From Lysobacteraceae bacterium 2PB (GTDB lineage: Bacteria; Pseudomonadota; Gammaproteobacteria; Xanthomonadales; Xanthomonadaceae), in assembly GCA_005502915.1 (NCBI GenBank), contig SCMT01000036.1, positions 1 through 38,322 of the forward strand: DNA of 38,322 bases, given 5' to 3'. A program made the translations under genes and the position numbers. Shown here one piece after another: positions 18,027 through 26,094 of this stretch (its first letter is position 1; each line of letters starts with the position of its first letter). Below the pieces are notes generated by a model that saw only the letters and a list, made by a program, of their open reading frames with translations, was not told the DNA's origin and made no database searches.

Positions 18027-19853
18027 CTATTTTTTCTTCGGGATGTACAGATCGGTGATGGTGCCGTCGAACACCTCCGCGGCCATGCCCACCGATTCGC
18101 TGAGCGTGGGATGCGGGTGGATGGTGTGGCCGATGTCGGCGACCTCGCAGCCCATCTCGATGGCGAGCGCGGCTTCGGCGATCAGGTCGCCGGCGTGCAC
18201 GCCGACGATGCCGGCGCCGACGATGCGGTGCGTGGCTTCGTCGAAGACCAGCTTGGTGAAGCCCTCGGTGCGTCCGATGCCGATGGCGCGGCCCGACGCG
18301 GCCCACGGGAACTTGCCGACGCCGACCTTGAGGCCCTTGGCCTTCGCTTCGGTCTCGGTGACGCCGACCCAGGCGATTTCCGGATCGGTGTAGGCCACCG
18401 ACGGGATCACGCGCGCGACCCACTCCTTCTTCTCGCCGGCCGCGACTTCGGCGGCGAGCTTGCCTTCGTGCGTGGCTTTGTGGGCGAGCATCGGCTGGCC
18501 GATGATGTCGCCGATCGCGAAGATGTGCGGCACGTTGGTGCGCATCTGCCGATCGACCTCGATGAAGCCGCGATCGGTCACCGCGACGCCGGCCTTCTCC
18601 GCATCGATCTTCCTGCCGTTCGGCGCACGGCCGACGGCGACCAGCACGCGGTCGTAGGTGTCCTTCGCGGGAATGCTCGCGCCTTCGAAGCTGCAGACGA
18701 TGCCGGCCTTCGCCGCCTTGGCTTCGACGACCTTGGTCTTGAGGTGGATCGCGATGCCCTGCTTCTTCAGGCGATCGGCCAGCGGCTTGATCAGGTCGGT
18801 GTCCGCGCCGGGCATGATCTGGTCCATGAACTCGACGACGGTGACTTCGGCGCCGAGCGCGCGATAGACCGTCGCCATTTCCAGGCCGATGATGCCGCCG
18901 CCGACGACGAGCAGCGACGTCGGGATGTCCTTGAGTTCCAGCGCGTCGGTCGAATCCATGACGCGCGGGTCGTCCCACGGGAACGCCGGCAGCTTCACCG
19001 GCTGCGAGCCGGCGGCGATGATGCACTGCTCGAAACGCACGAGCTGCGTGCCGCCATCGCCCGTGACTTCGATCTCGTTCGGCGACACGAACTTGCCGAC
19101 GCCCTGCAGTGTGCGCACCTTGCGCTGCTTCGCCATGCCGGCGAGGCCCTTGGTGAGCTGGCCGACGACCTTCTCCTTGTAGCCGCGCAGGGCGTCGAGG
19201 GCGATCTTCGGCGCGCCGAAGTCGATTCCGTAATCCTTCGCGTGCGCGGCTTCGTCGATCACGTTCGCCGCGTGCAGCAGCGCCTTCGACGGGATGCAGC
19301 CGACGTTGAGGCAGACGCCGCCGAGCGAGGGATAGCGCTCGACCAGCACGGTGTCGAGGCCGAGGTCGGCGCTGCGGAACGCGGCGGTGTAGCCGCCGGG
19401 ACCGGCGCCGAGCACGAGCATGCGACATTCGACGTCGGCCTTGCGGCCGCTGGATGCGGCGGCGGTGGGTGCGGTCTTCGCCCCCTCTCCCCCGCTCGCC
19501 GGGGGAGAGGGCTGGGGTGAGGGGGTTGCAGGTGCGGACGACTTTGAAGAGCCCCCCTCACCCTGCCCCTCTCCCCCGCGCTGCGGGGGAGAGGGAACAA
19601 CAGCCACAGGCTCGGCGCTTTCGAGGATCGCGATCACGCTGCCTTCCGACACCATGTCGCCGAGTTTGACCTTGATTTCCTTCACCACGCCGGCTGCCGA
19701 CGAGGGCACTTCCATCGTCGCCTTGTCCGACTCCAGCGTGACCAGGCCCTGGTCCTTGGCCACGGTGTCGCCGGGCTGGACCAGGATCTCGATCACCGGG
19801 ATGCCATCGAAATCGCCGATGTCGGGGACCTTCACTTCGATCGTGTTCGTCAT
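18027..19853 (-). CDS. lpdA: Dihydrolipoyl dehydrogenase (E3) with N-terminal lipoyl domain
   Basis: E3 of the pyruvate dehydrogenase complex: it reoxidises dihydrolipoamide and passes electrons through FAD and a disulfide to NAD+. Residues 1-80 are a lipoyl domain with Lys44 in ESDKATMEVP. Residues 87-125 are a Pro/Gly/Ser linker. From about 145 the FAD domain begins (LVLGAGPGGYTAA), with the redox cysteines 181 and 186 in GGVCLNVGCIPSKAL, and the C-terminal HPHPTLSE active-site motif. A lipoyl-bearing E3 is known in Xanthomonas and Neisseria. The ATG at 19853 is preferred to the GTG at 19862: GAGG lies 8 bases upstream and overlaps the aceF stop. The linker is encoded by an inserted pair of palindromic repeats (19483-19595). 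Confidence 0.95.
   Translation of the reverse strand: MTNTIEVKVPDIGDFDGIPVIEILVQPGDTVAKDQGLVTLESDKATMEVPSSAAGVVKEIKVKLGDMVSEGSVIAILESAEPVAVVPSPPQRGGEGQGEGGSSKSSAPATPSPQPSPPASGGEGAKTAPTAAASSGRKADVECRMLVLGAGPGGYTAAFRSADLGLDTVLVERYPSLGGVCLNVGCIPSKALLHAANVIDEAAHAKDYGIDFGAPKIALDALRGYKEKVVGQLTKGLAGMAKQRKVRTLQGVGKFVSPNEIEVTGDGGTQLVRFEQCIIAAGSQPVKLPAFPWDDPRVMDSTDALELKDIPTSLLVVGGGIIGLEMATVYRALGAEVTVVEFMDQIMPGADTDLIKPLADRLKKQGIAIHLKTKVVEAKAAKAGIVCSFEGASIPAKDTYDRVLVAVGRAPNGRKIDAEKAGVAVTDRGFIEVDRQMRTNVPHIFAIGDIIGQPMLAHKATHEGKLAAEVAAGEKKEWVARVIPSVAYTDPEIAWVGVTETEAKAKGLKVGVGKFPWAASGRAIGIGRTEGFTKLVFDEATHRIVGAGIVGVHAGDLIAEAALAIEMGCEVADIGHTIHPHPTLSESVGMAAEVFDGTITDLYIPKKK
19483..19595. repeat. Inverted pair of REP-like palindromes inside lpdA (BIME-like)
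   Basis: Two elements each have the perfect 11 bp stem ccctctccccc / gggggagaggg with a 7-base loop (19483-19511 and 19567-19595). The first is followed by ctggggtgaggggg and the second is preceded by the inverse cccccctcaccctgc, so the units face each other around a 26 bp spacer. The block lies within the lpdA reading frame without breaking it. This CCCTCTCCCCC element is a familiar intergenic repeat type in Xanthomonadales. Confidence 0.9.
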
Positions 19854-19863
19854 CGTCGGCACC

Positions 19864-21216
19864 TCAGAGCAGCACGCGGCGCATGTCGGCGAGGACCTGC
19901 GCCAGGTATGCGGTGAAGCGCGCGGCGGCGGCGCCGTCGATCACGCGGTGGTCGTAGCTCAGCGACAGCGGCAGGATCAGGCGCGGCGCGAACTGCTTGC
20001 CGTCCCAGACCGGCTTCATCGCCGACTTGGACACGCCGAGGATCGCGACTTCCGGCGCGTTGACGATCGGCGTGAAGCTGGTGCCGCCGATGCCGCCGAG
20101 CGAGCTGATCGAGAAGCAGCCGCCGCTCATGTCGGCCGGGCCGAGCTTGCCGTCGCGGGCCTTCTTCGCCAGTTCGCCGGTTTCCTGCGCGATCTCGATC
20201 ACGCCCTTTTTGTCGACGTCGCGCACCACCGGGACGACGAGGCCACCCGGGGTGTCGGCGGCGAAGCCGATGTGGAAATACTTCTTGAGGACGTGGTTGC
20301 CGTCGGCGTCGAGCGACGAATTGAAATCCGGGTACTTCTTCAGCGCGGACACCGCGGCCTTCATCAGGAAGGCGAGCATGGTCAGCTTGATGCCCGCCTT
20401 CTCGTTTTCCTTGTTGAGCGCGACGCGCAGCGCTTCGAGATCGGTGATGTCGGCATCGTCGTGCTGGGTGACGTGCGGGATCATCGCCCAGTTGCGGGCC
20501 AGGTTGGCGCCGGAGATCTTCTTGATGCGCGAGAGTTCGCGCACCTCGACTTCGCCGAACTTGCTGAAGTCGACCTTCGGCCACGGCAGCAGGTTGAGGC
20601 CACCGCCACCACCGCTGGCAACCGGCGCGGCGGATGCGCCGCCGCCCTGCATCACCGACTTCACGAAGTTCTGCACGTCTTCCTTGCTGATCCGGCCGCC
20701 GCGCGCGCTGCCGCTGATGCGGGCCAGGTCGACACCGAGCTCACGGGCGAACAGGCGCACCGCGGGACTGGCGTAGGGCACCTTGTCGGGCAGCACGGCA
20801 GCGGCTTCGAAGCGCACCGGCGGCAGGCCGGCGCCCATCGGGTTCGCGGCGGGCGCGGGTGGTGCGACGGGCGCGGGCGCCGCCGCAGGAGCAGGCGCGG
20901 GCGCAGCGGGCTTCGGTGCTTCCGCCGCCGGTGCCGGTGCGGCCGCAGGTGCAGGTGCCGGTGCGGCCGCGCCTTCGGCCGGTTCGATCAGCGCAACGAG
21001 GCTGCCTTCGGACAGGGTGTCGCCCAGCTTGACCTTGATCTCGCGCACGACACCGGCGAAGGGCGCAGGCACTTCCATCGTCGCCTTGTCCGACTCCAGC
21101 GTCACCAGGCCCTGGTCCTTGGCGACCGTGTCGCCCACGGCGACCAGGATCTCGATCACCGGGATGTCGGAGAAATCGCCGATGTCGGGGACGTGCGCTT
21201 CCTTCAGTGCTGTCAT
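19864..21216 (-). CDS. aceF: Pyruvate dehydrogenase E2, dihydrolipoyl acetyltransferase
   Basis: The E2 core that moves the acetyl group from lipoyl to CoA. The 450 residues hold one lipoyl domain (1-80, Lys44 in ESDKATM), a long Ala/Pro linker (about 85-145), a peripheral-subunit-binding domain (YASPAVRLFARELGVDL... SKEDVQ) and a C-terminal catalytic domain with the active-site motif HRVIDGAAAARF. E. coli E2 has three lipoyl domains, whereas this one has a single domain, with another carried by lpdA. The E1 gene aceE is not in the window. lpdA follows after 10 bp. Confidence 0.96.
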   Translation of the reverse strand: MTALKEAHVPDIGDFSDIPVIEILVAVGDTVAKDQGLVTLESDKATMEVPAPFAGVVREIKVKLGDTLSEGSLVALIEPAEGAAAPAPAPAAAPAPAAEAPKPAAPAPAPAAAPAPVAPPAPAANPMGAGLPPVRFEAAAVLPDKVPYASPAVRLFARELGVDLARISGSARGGRISKEDVQNFVKSVMQGGGASAAPVASGGGGGLNLLPWPKVDFSKFGEVEVRELSRIKKISGANLARNWAMIPHVTQHDDADITDLEALRVALNKENEKAGIKLTMLAFLMKAAVSALKKYPDFNSSLDADGNHVLKKYFHIGFAADTPGGLVVPVVRDVDKKGVIEIAQETGELAKKARDGKLGPADMSGGCFSISSLGGIGGTSFTPIVNAPEVAILGVSKSAMKPVWDGKQFAPRLILPLSLSYDHRVIDGAAAARFTAYLAQVLADMRRVLL

Positions 21217-21300
21217 GTCGGGGCCTTGTGCAATGGGGGATCACGGTGGGGGTGCCGGGCGCGGATGCAGGCGCGCGCGCGCACGGCGTATACGGTGGCT

Positions 21301-21329
21301 ATTGTGGACGGGGACCGCCCGTCCGCCAA
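21301..21329 (-). promoter_or_regulatory. Candidate promoter of aceF-lpdA-racemase
   Basis: On the minus strand TTGGCG (21324-21329) and CACAAT (21301-21306) are exactly 17 bp apart, each matching 4 of 6 consensus positions. This would give a leader of about 80 bases before the aceF ATG at 21216. The match is modest. Confidence 0.4.
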
Positions 21330-21373
21330 CCAGACGCCAGCGTATTGAAATCGAAAACCTGGCACGAACCGCC

Positions 21374-21829
21374 TCAGCGCACGGCGGTGGCGCGCGCGGC
21401 TTCGTACTGTTCGATGAAACGATCGACGGACGTGCTTGCGATGGCGGCGGCCACGGGCGCGGCCAGCAGGTCGTCGAGGCGCTTGAAGCGCAGGCAGCAC
21501 TTGCCCATGTCCAGGCGACGCCCGGCAGCGGCGTAGGCCTCGCGGATCGCACGCTCCTGCTCGGAGTCGGCGTAGGCCATGTTGAGGTAGACCGCGAAGT
21601 ACTGCTTCTGCGCTGCGAAAGCCGCATAGGCCAGCGGCTTCCTGTTGTAGGTCTTCGGATAGCGCGCCAGCGGCACTTCGTAGGACGGCATGCCCCAGGT
21701 CATCGCCTCCTCGTAGCCGGGCGGCAGGTGCTCGCGGATCAGGGCACGGATGGCGGTCGCGGAGGCGCGACGCTCCGGCGGCAGTTCGAGCAGGTAGGCG
21801 TCGACCGTGGGCGCGGCGCTGGTGACCAT
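21374..21829 (-). CDS. DUF1801 (YdhG-like) protein (151 aa)
   Basis: A cytosolic protein of the DUF1801/YdhG fold, a small alpha+beta domain of unknown role. It shows the family pattern: an N-terminal helix VDAYLLELPPERR, then EEAMTWGMPSYE, and KQYFAVYLNMA with the conserved Tyr-Phe core and the terminal DMGKCCLRFK. I chose the ATG at 21829 because the upstream extension (to 21931) reads unlike protein and lacks a ribosome site. It is transcribed alone, on the same strand as its neighbours. Confidence 0.85.
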   Translation of the reverse strand: MVTSAAPTVDAYLLELPPERRASATAIRALIREHLPPGYEEAMTWGMPSYEVPLARYPKTYNRKPLAYAAFAAQKQYFAVYLNMAYADSEQERAIREAYAAAGRRLDMGKCCLRFKRLDDLLAAPVAAAIASTSVDRFIEQYEAARATAVR

Positions 21830-21972
21830 CGTCAGCCGGCCTCGATGCAGCGGATCGATCGGCCTCCGGCGGCACGCGTCCTGATCATGGTCGTAGTCTG
21901 CCTCACGACGAGCGAGGCCTCGAAGGTACACGCCGCGCGCGTCGCCGTCATGGCGCGATGCAGCGCGCCGTC

Positions 21973-22026
21973 GTGTCCGGGCGTTGTCCGCCGGACACGA
22001 CGACGCCCGGCCAGGCCGGGCGTCGT
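21973..22026 (-). terminator. Double hairpin after the last four-cysteine paralogue
   Basis: Two perfect stems follow paralogue 1 on the minus strand: ACGACGCCCGG/CCGGGCGTCGT (22000-22026) and GTGTCCGG/CCGGACAC (21973-21998). Neither has a T tract. They probably end or protect the transcript of the paralogue cluster. Confidence 0.55.
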
Positions 22027-22052
22027 GGCGTGCCGTCGAGCTGTCGCCGGAC

Positions 22053-22928
22053 TCAGCGTTCGTCGCCCATGATGCGCAGGCCGAACACCATCGATGCGAA
22101 ACCCACGTTCTGGGCGCTGCCGGAGATGTTGAGGCGGACGATGGTTTCCTTCTTGAAGAATTCGGTCGCCTGCGCGTCGGTGAGGCCGTAGTTGTCGACC
22201 AGCGCCTTCTTCGAGATGAAACCGGCCATGCAGACGTTGGAATCGCGGGTGCGCTCGGTGAAGTTGGTGGTCGGCGGCAGCGGCACGACGAAATTCTCGC
22301 TGGAGGTCATGCTGGTCAGCAGCTTGCCGCCGAACGGCGCGCCGGTGGTCGGATCGATCAGCGCCGGGTCGGCCAGCACCGGGTTCTCGACGGTGAGGGT
22401 CGGGTTGTAGCGCAGGCGGCCGTAGGCCAGCGACGCACCGCCGTTGACGTAGTTGACCGTCACCACGGGCGAGAACCAGTAGCACAGCAGGGAGTTGGTC
22501 GCCTTCGGCGGCAGCTTGATGCGCGCCGCATCCTGGAAATTGAAGTTGGTGAAGGCCGGGGCGGGGTTGAGCGTGGCGCACAGCTCGTCGGGATTGGCCG
22601 GATCGGTCGGGCACGTATCGCTCAGGTTGACGAAGGCGCTGGCGAGGCCGAGGTAGGTGACGCTGCGCTTGAACGAATCGACGTCGTAGACGTCGTCGAT
22701 GGTGGGCGCGGCCGGCGCGCGCGCAGCGATCTTCGGTGCGGACGCGCGCGCGGCGGCGATGGCCTTCTGGCTCTGGATGCGCTGCTGCTGGCGTGCGCCG
22801 GTCGGCAGGTCGGGCGACACCGCCTCGATGATGTCGTCGCGGCTCGGGCCACCCTGCTGGGCGAACACGGCGATGGAGGCCAATGCGGCGACGGCGATGC
22901 CGGCGGACAACAGGGTCTTGCGTTGCAT
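22053..22928 (-). CDS. Secreted four-cysteine protein, paralogue 1 (291 aa)
   Basis: An exported protein with a Sec signal peptide (residues 1-24, MQRKTLLSAGIAVAALAS... then FAQ). I know no family. The mature part is organised as YDVDSFKRSVTYLGLASAF; four cysteines at DTCPTDPANPDELC, LLCYWF and NVCMAGF; a glycine/proline-rich middle PVLADPALIDPTTGAPFGG; NYGLTDAQATEFF; and a terminal MVFGLRIMGDER. The four Cys are shared with both paralogues and probably form two disulfides. GGAG sits 8 bases before the ATG. It is the last and, with paralogue 2, the most similar member: in the LIDPTTGAPFGG block of 41 residues they differ at 4. Confidence 0.85.
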   Translation of the reverse strand: MQRKTLLSAGIAVAALASIAVFAQQGGPSRDDIIEAVSPDLPTGARQQQRIQSQKAIAAARASAPKIAARAPAAPTIDDVYDVDSFKRSVTYLGLASAFVNLSDTCPTDPANPDELCATLNPAPAFTNFNFQDAARIKLPPKATNSLLCYWFSPVVTVNYVNGGASLAYGRLRYNPTLTVENPVLADPALIDPTTGAPFGGKLLTSMTSSENFVVPLPPTTNFTERTRDSNVCMAGFISKKALVDNYGLTDAQATEFFKKETIVRLNISGSAQNVGFASMVFGLRIMGDER

Positions 22929-22989
22929 GTGCAGTGCTCCGGAGGTGGACAGGTACCCGATCTGAACGCGGGCGCGCGGGTCGGCAGGC

Positions 22990-23031
22990 CACCGTTCGTC
23001 CGGTGCCGCGCGGGCGACCGGACGAACGGTG
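22990..23031 (-). terminator. 15 bp inverted repeat between paralogues 2 and 1
   Basis: Arms caccgttcgtccggt and accggacgaacggtg are perfect complements around a 12-base loop, lying immediately after paralogue 2. There is no T tract. It may partly terminate the transcript or stabilise its 3-prime end. Confidence 0.6.
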
Positions 23032-23038
23032 CGCGCCG

Positions 23039-23917
23039 TCAGTCGCCGACCACGCGCAGGCCGAACACCATCGAGGCGTTGCTGACGTGCTGCACGCTGC
23101 CGCTCACGTTGAGGCGGATGGTCATCGGGCTGGCGAAGAAATCGTCCGCCTGGGCCGGGGTCAGCCCGTAGTTCTGGATCAGGGACTTGTGGCTGAGGAA
23201 ACCGGCCATGCACACGGTGGAATCGCGGCTGCGTTCGCTCAGCGTGACGCCCGGCTCCAGCGATTCCTGGAAGCTCTCGCTGGAGGTCATGCTGGTCAGC
23301 AGCTGGCCGCCGAACGGCGCGCCGGTGGTGGGGTCGATCAGCGCCGGATCGGCCAGCACCGGGCTCTCGATGGTGAGCGTGGGGTTGTAGCGGAAGCGGC
23401 CGATCACGCGACTGGCGGTGACGTTGCTGTAGGTGACGTTGAGCACCGGCGAGAACCAGTAGCACAGCAGCGAGTTCGATGCGTACTTGGGCAGCTTGAT
23501 GCGCGCGGCGTCGCTGAAGGTGAAACTGGTGGACGCACCCGGGGTCGGGTTGAGTTCCTGGCAGAACTCGTCGGGCGAGGTCGGCTTGGGGCAACCGCTC
23601 TGCACGTTGATGAAGGCGCTGGTCAGGCCCAGCCAGCGCACGTTGCGGCCGAAGGAGTCGACGTCGTACACCTCGTCCTCGGTGACCGGATAGAGCGGGT
23701 CGGCCAGCCGCGCCATCGCCGGTACGCGGCGCGCGGCGGGTTTCGCGATCGTGCCGGCACGCTGCAAGAGCAGGCGCTGCTTCGGCGTGGCGACGATGTC
23801 GGCCGAGCGGCCGCGCACCAGTTCGTCGCGCAGCAGGGTGCCCTTCTGGGCGAAAGCGGCGATGGACACGGTGGCCGCGACGGCGAGACCAAGGGCGAGG
23901 ACATGCTTGCGCTGCAT
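23039..23917 (-). CDS. Secreted four-cysteine protein, paralogue 2 (292 aa)
   Basis: A paralogue of the gene at 22053-22928, with signal peptide MQRKHVLALGLAVAATVSIAAFAQ and the same architecture: YDVDSFGRNVRWLGLTSAF, cysteines at SGCPKPTSPDEFC, LLCYWF and TVCMAGF, the same PVLADPALIDPTTGAPFGG middle, NYGLTPAQADDFF and a terminal MVFGLRVVGD. The ATG at 23917 is 8 bases after GGAG, but that ribosome site lies in the 3-prime arm of a hairpin (23927-23951). The role is unknown; secretion and disulfides suggest an envelope or extracellular function. Confidence 0.85.
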   Translation of the reverse strand: MQRKHVLALGLAVAATVSIAAFAQKGTLLRDELVRGRSADIVATPKQRLLLQRAGTIAKPAARRVPAMARLADPLYPVTEDEVYDVDSFGRNVRWLGLTSAFINVQSGCPKPTSPDEFCQELNPTPGASTSFTFSDAARIKLPKYASNSLLCYWFSPVLNVTYSNVTASRVIGRFRYNPTLTIESPVLADPALIDPTTGAPFGGQLLTSMTSSESFQESLEPGVTLSERSRDSTVCMAGFLSHKSLIQNYGLTPAQADDFFASPMTIRLNVSGSVQHVSNASMVFGLRVVGD

Positions 23918-23926
23918 GGATGGAAC

Positions 23927-23951
23927 TCCGTTTGCGTGGGTGGCAAACGGA
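23927..23951 (-). promoter_or_regulatory. Hairpin that pairs with the ribosome site of paralogue 2
   Basis: On the minus strand TCCGTTTGC, a 7-base loop and GCAAACGGA form a 9 bp stem. The last bases of the second arm (CGGA of CGGAG) are the Shine-Dalgarno of paralogue 2. Translation could be gated by opening of this stem; that is inference from the pairing alone. Confidence 0.45.
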
Positions 23952-24042
23952 GCAGAACGCGGGCTTGCCGCGCGACAGGACAGCGCGACCGTGGCCGGTG
24001 CGGAAGCGATGCCCGCACTGGCCTGAGGCATGGTGGCGCTGT

Positions 24043-24885
24043 TCAGTCCCCGACCAGGCGATAGCCCAGCGTCATGTAGGCGAACTCGGCGAGCTGGATG
24101 GTGCCGCTGACACCCAGGCTGACCTTGATCGGTTCCTGGAAGATCCTGTCGGCCAGTTCGGGCGCCATCCCGTAGGACTCGATGAGCGTACGGCGGTTCA
24201 GCGGGGCGCCGATGCAGACCTGGGCATCGCGGGTGCGGACGGTATAGGCCACGCCGGGCTCCAGCGGCGCCGCCAGCCATTGGGTCGTTGCAGGCATGAC
24301 CAGTTGCCCGCCGTAGGGCCTGCCGGTCTTCGGATTGATGAGACCGGGGTCGTCCAGGACGGGGCTGCGGAATGTGAAGGAAGGCGTGTACGCCAGCTGA
24401 CCATAGGTGCGCGTGGACAGGTTGTTGCGATAGCTGATCTGCACGATCGGTGTCAGCCAGTGACAGAGCAGCGAACGGCTGGCGCCGGCGGGCAGTTCGA
24501 TCGGAGCGAGGTCGCGGAACTCGAACGCGGTGACCGTGCCGCTCGACGGCAGCACATGGCAGACCTCGCCCTCCACGGCCCCGGTCCTCGGGCAGGATCG
24601 GGCGAAGGCGACGAAAGCGTTGTTCACGCCCAGCCATCGGACCGGGCTGCCGAAGGAATCGGCATCGCCGACCTGGTCGTGGGTCACGCCATAAGGGTTT
24701 TCGAGGTTCGGGGCGATGACCCGTTCCGCGGCGGGGCCCTGCGCAGGCACCGGCGAGGCCAGTTCGGCGGTCGGCAGTTCGACCCCGGGGTCGGCATCGG
24801 GCAAGAGGACGCGGTAGGCCAGCGCGCTGGCGGACGCGAGGGCGATGGCGAGGGCGGTGAAGATCGGCCAGCGGGTTTTGCGCAT
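24043..24885 (-). CDS. Secreted four-cysteine protein, paralogue 3 (280 aa)
   Basis: The most diverged member. The N-terminus (MRKTRWPIFTALAIALASASALA) is a signal peptide or a signal anchor. It keeps GDADSFGSPVRWLGVNNAF, cysteines in RSCPRTGAVEGEVC, LLCHWL and QVCIGA, the PVLDDPGLINPKTGRPYGG block and a terminal MTLGYRLVGD. I start at the ATG at 24885; the longer frame to 24984 has no signal peptide. It is the first gene of the three in transcription order. Position and shared layout support origin by tandem duplication, with 3 separating first. Confidence 0.8.
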   Translation of the reverse strand: MRKTRWPIFTALAIALASASALAYRVLLPDADPGVELPTAELASPVPAQGPAAERVIAPNLENPYGVTHDQVGDADSFGSPVRWLGVNNAFVAFARSCPRTGAVEGEVCHVLPSSGTVTAFEFRDLAPIELPAGASRSLLCHWLTPIVQISYRNNLSTRTYGQLAYTPSFTFRSPVLDDPGLINPKTGRPYGGQLVMPATTQWLAAPLEPGVAYTVRTRDAQVCIGAPLNRRTLIESYGMAPELADRIFQEPIKVSLGVSGTIQLAEFAYMTLGYRLVGD

Positions 24886-24996
24886 GTGGAAAGCTCGTTC
24901 TGAACCGGCGCGGACGGAGGCCCGGGCGGCGTGCGCACCGGAACCGCGCCGCTCGGGGCTGCGGAGTTTTCCCAAAAGAATCAATGCCGTGGCTGG

Positions 24997-25017
24997 AAAA
25001 CCGGGATTTGTGCCCGG
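24997..25017 (-). terminator. Weak terminator after the EamA gene
   Basis: On the minus strand CCGGG, a 7-base loop and CCCGG are followed by TTTTCC, about 30 bp after the transporter stop codon. The 5 bp stem is short, so termination may be partial. Confidence 0.45.
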
Positions 25018-25048
25018 CTTGTGCCCGCGATCCGGGCAGATGGGTCGG

Positions 25049-25942
25049 TCAGGGATGCTCGGCCTCGACGTGGACCCGCTCGCGGTGCAGCAGGTACAGG
25101 CCGCTGAAGACGATGATCGCGGCGCCGACCCAGGTCATGCCGTCGGGCAGCACGCGCCACAGGCTGAAGTCGAGCAGCACGCCCCACAGCAGGGCGGTGT
25201 ATTCCAGCGGCGCGATCGACGACGCCTCGCCCTGGCGGAAGGCCTCGGTGACGCAGTACTGGGCCAGCGCGCCCGACAGCCCGATCCCGGCGATCAGCCA
25301 GCCGTGGACGCCGGCCACCGGCACCCAGTCGGGCCAGGCCAGCGCGCCGGCACCGAGCGCGATGCTGGTCATCAGCCAGACCACCATCGACTGCGTGCTG
25401 TCGGTCCGCGCCAGCACGCGCACGGTGATCGCCGAGACCGCATAGCCCAGCGCCGAGAGCAGCACCGCCAGGCCGGCGAAGGTCAGCACGCCCTCGCCGG
25501 TCGGTCGCAGCACCACCATGACCCCGGCGAAACCGATGACGATCGCCGTCCAGCGGCGCGGGCCGACCCGCTCGCCCAGCACCGGCACCGACAGCGCGGT
25601 GATCAGCAGCGGCGCGACGAAGAAGATCGTGTAGGCCGTCGACAGCGGCAGCGTGCGCAGCGCCGAGACGAAGGTCGCCATCATCAGCACGCCCATCACG
25701 CCGCGGAACAGGTGCAGCGGCCAGCGCACCCGGAACAGCGGCGTCACGCCGACCGTGGCCAGCGCCCAGACCAGCACGAAGGGCAGCGACGAGGCACCGC
25801 GGATGGCCGCGACCTGGAAGGGCGGATAGTGCGCCGACAGGGTCTTGAGCCCGGCGTCCATGAGGGCGAACAGGGCCACTGCGACCAGCATGAGGGCAGC
25901 GGCACGCCAGCGCAGGCGCGCAGGAGGAGTGTGGGGAGTCAT
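25049..25942 (-). CDS. EamA/DMT-family membrane transporter (297 aa)
   Basis: A ten-helix inner-membrane protein with two EamA domains (about residues 15-145 and 155-290). Conserved features are the early ALFALMDAGLKTLS, the YTIFFVAPLLITALSVPVLGE motif at the end of repeat one, and PLEYTALLWGVLLDF in repeat two. EamA proteins export small metabolites or amino acids; the cargo is unknown. I start at the ATG at 25942, because the residues before it are Arg-rich and unlike the family. A -10-like TATCCT ends just 6 bases before the ATG, so the message may be leaderless. Confidence 0.88.
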   Translation of the reverse strand: MTPHTPPARLRWRAAALMLVAVALFALMDAGLKTLSAHYPPFQVAAIRGASSLPFVLVWALATVGVTPLFRVRWPLHLFRGVMGVLMMATFVSALRTLPLSTAYTIFFVAPLLITALSVPVLGERVGPRRWTAIVIGFAGVMVVLRPTGEGVLTFAGLAVLLSALGYAVSAITVRVLARTDSTQSMVVWLMTSIALGAGALAWPDWVPVAGVHGWLIAGIGLSGALAQYCVTEAFRQGEASSIAPLEYTALLWGVLLDFSLWRVLPDGMTWVGAAIIVFSGLYLLHRERVHVEAEHP

Positions 25943-26094
25943 CGCGCAAGGATACCGGCCGGCCCGGATTCGACCACCCCGGGCCACGGGACACTGCGTG
26001 CGGGTGACCCGGAGACGGTGGTTTCGACGTTTGTCCCTGCGTCGTCCGTACCGCTTCCCATCGCGCTTCCCCATCCTGCTTCCCGAGACCGCAC

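Noticed and set aside
19483-19595. Palindromes in lpdA as a frameshift or pseudogene sign
   Set aside because: The reading frame continues unbroken through the repeats and all catalytic motifs of the dehydrogenase are present.
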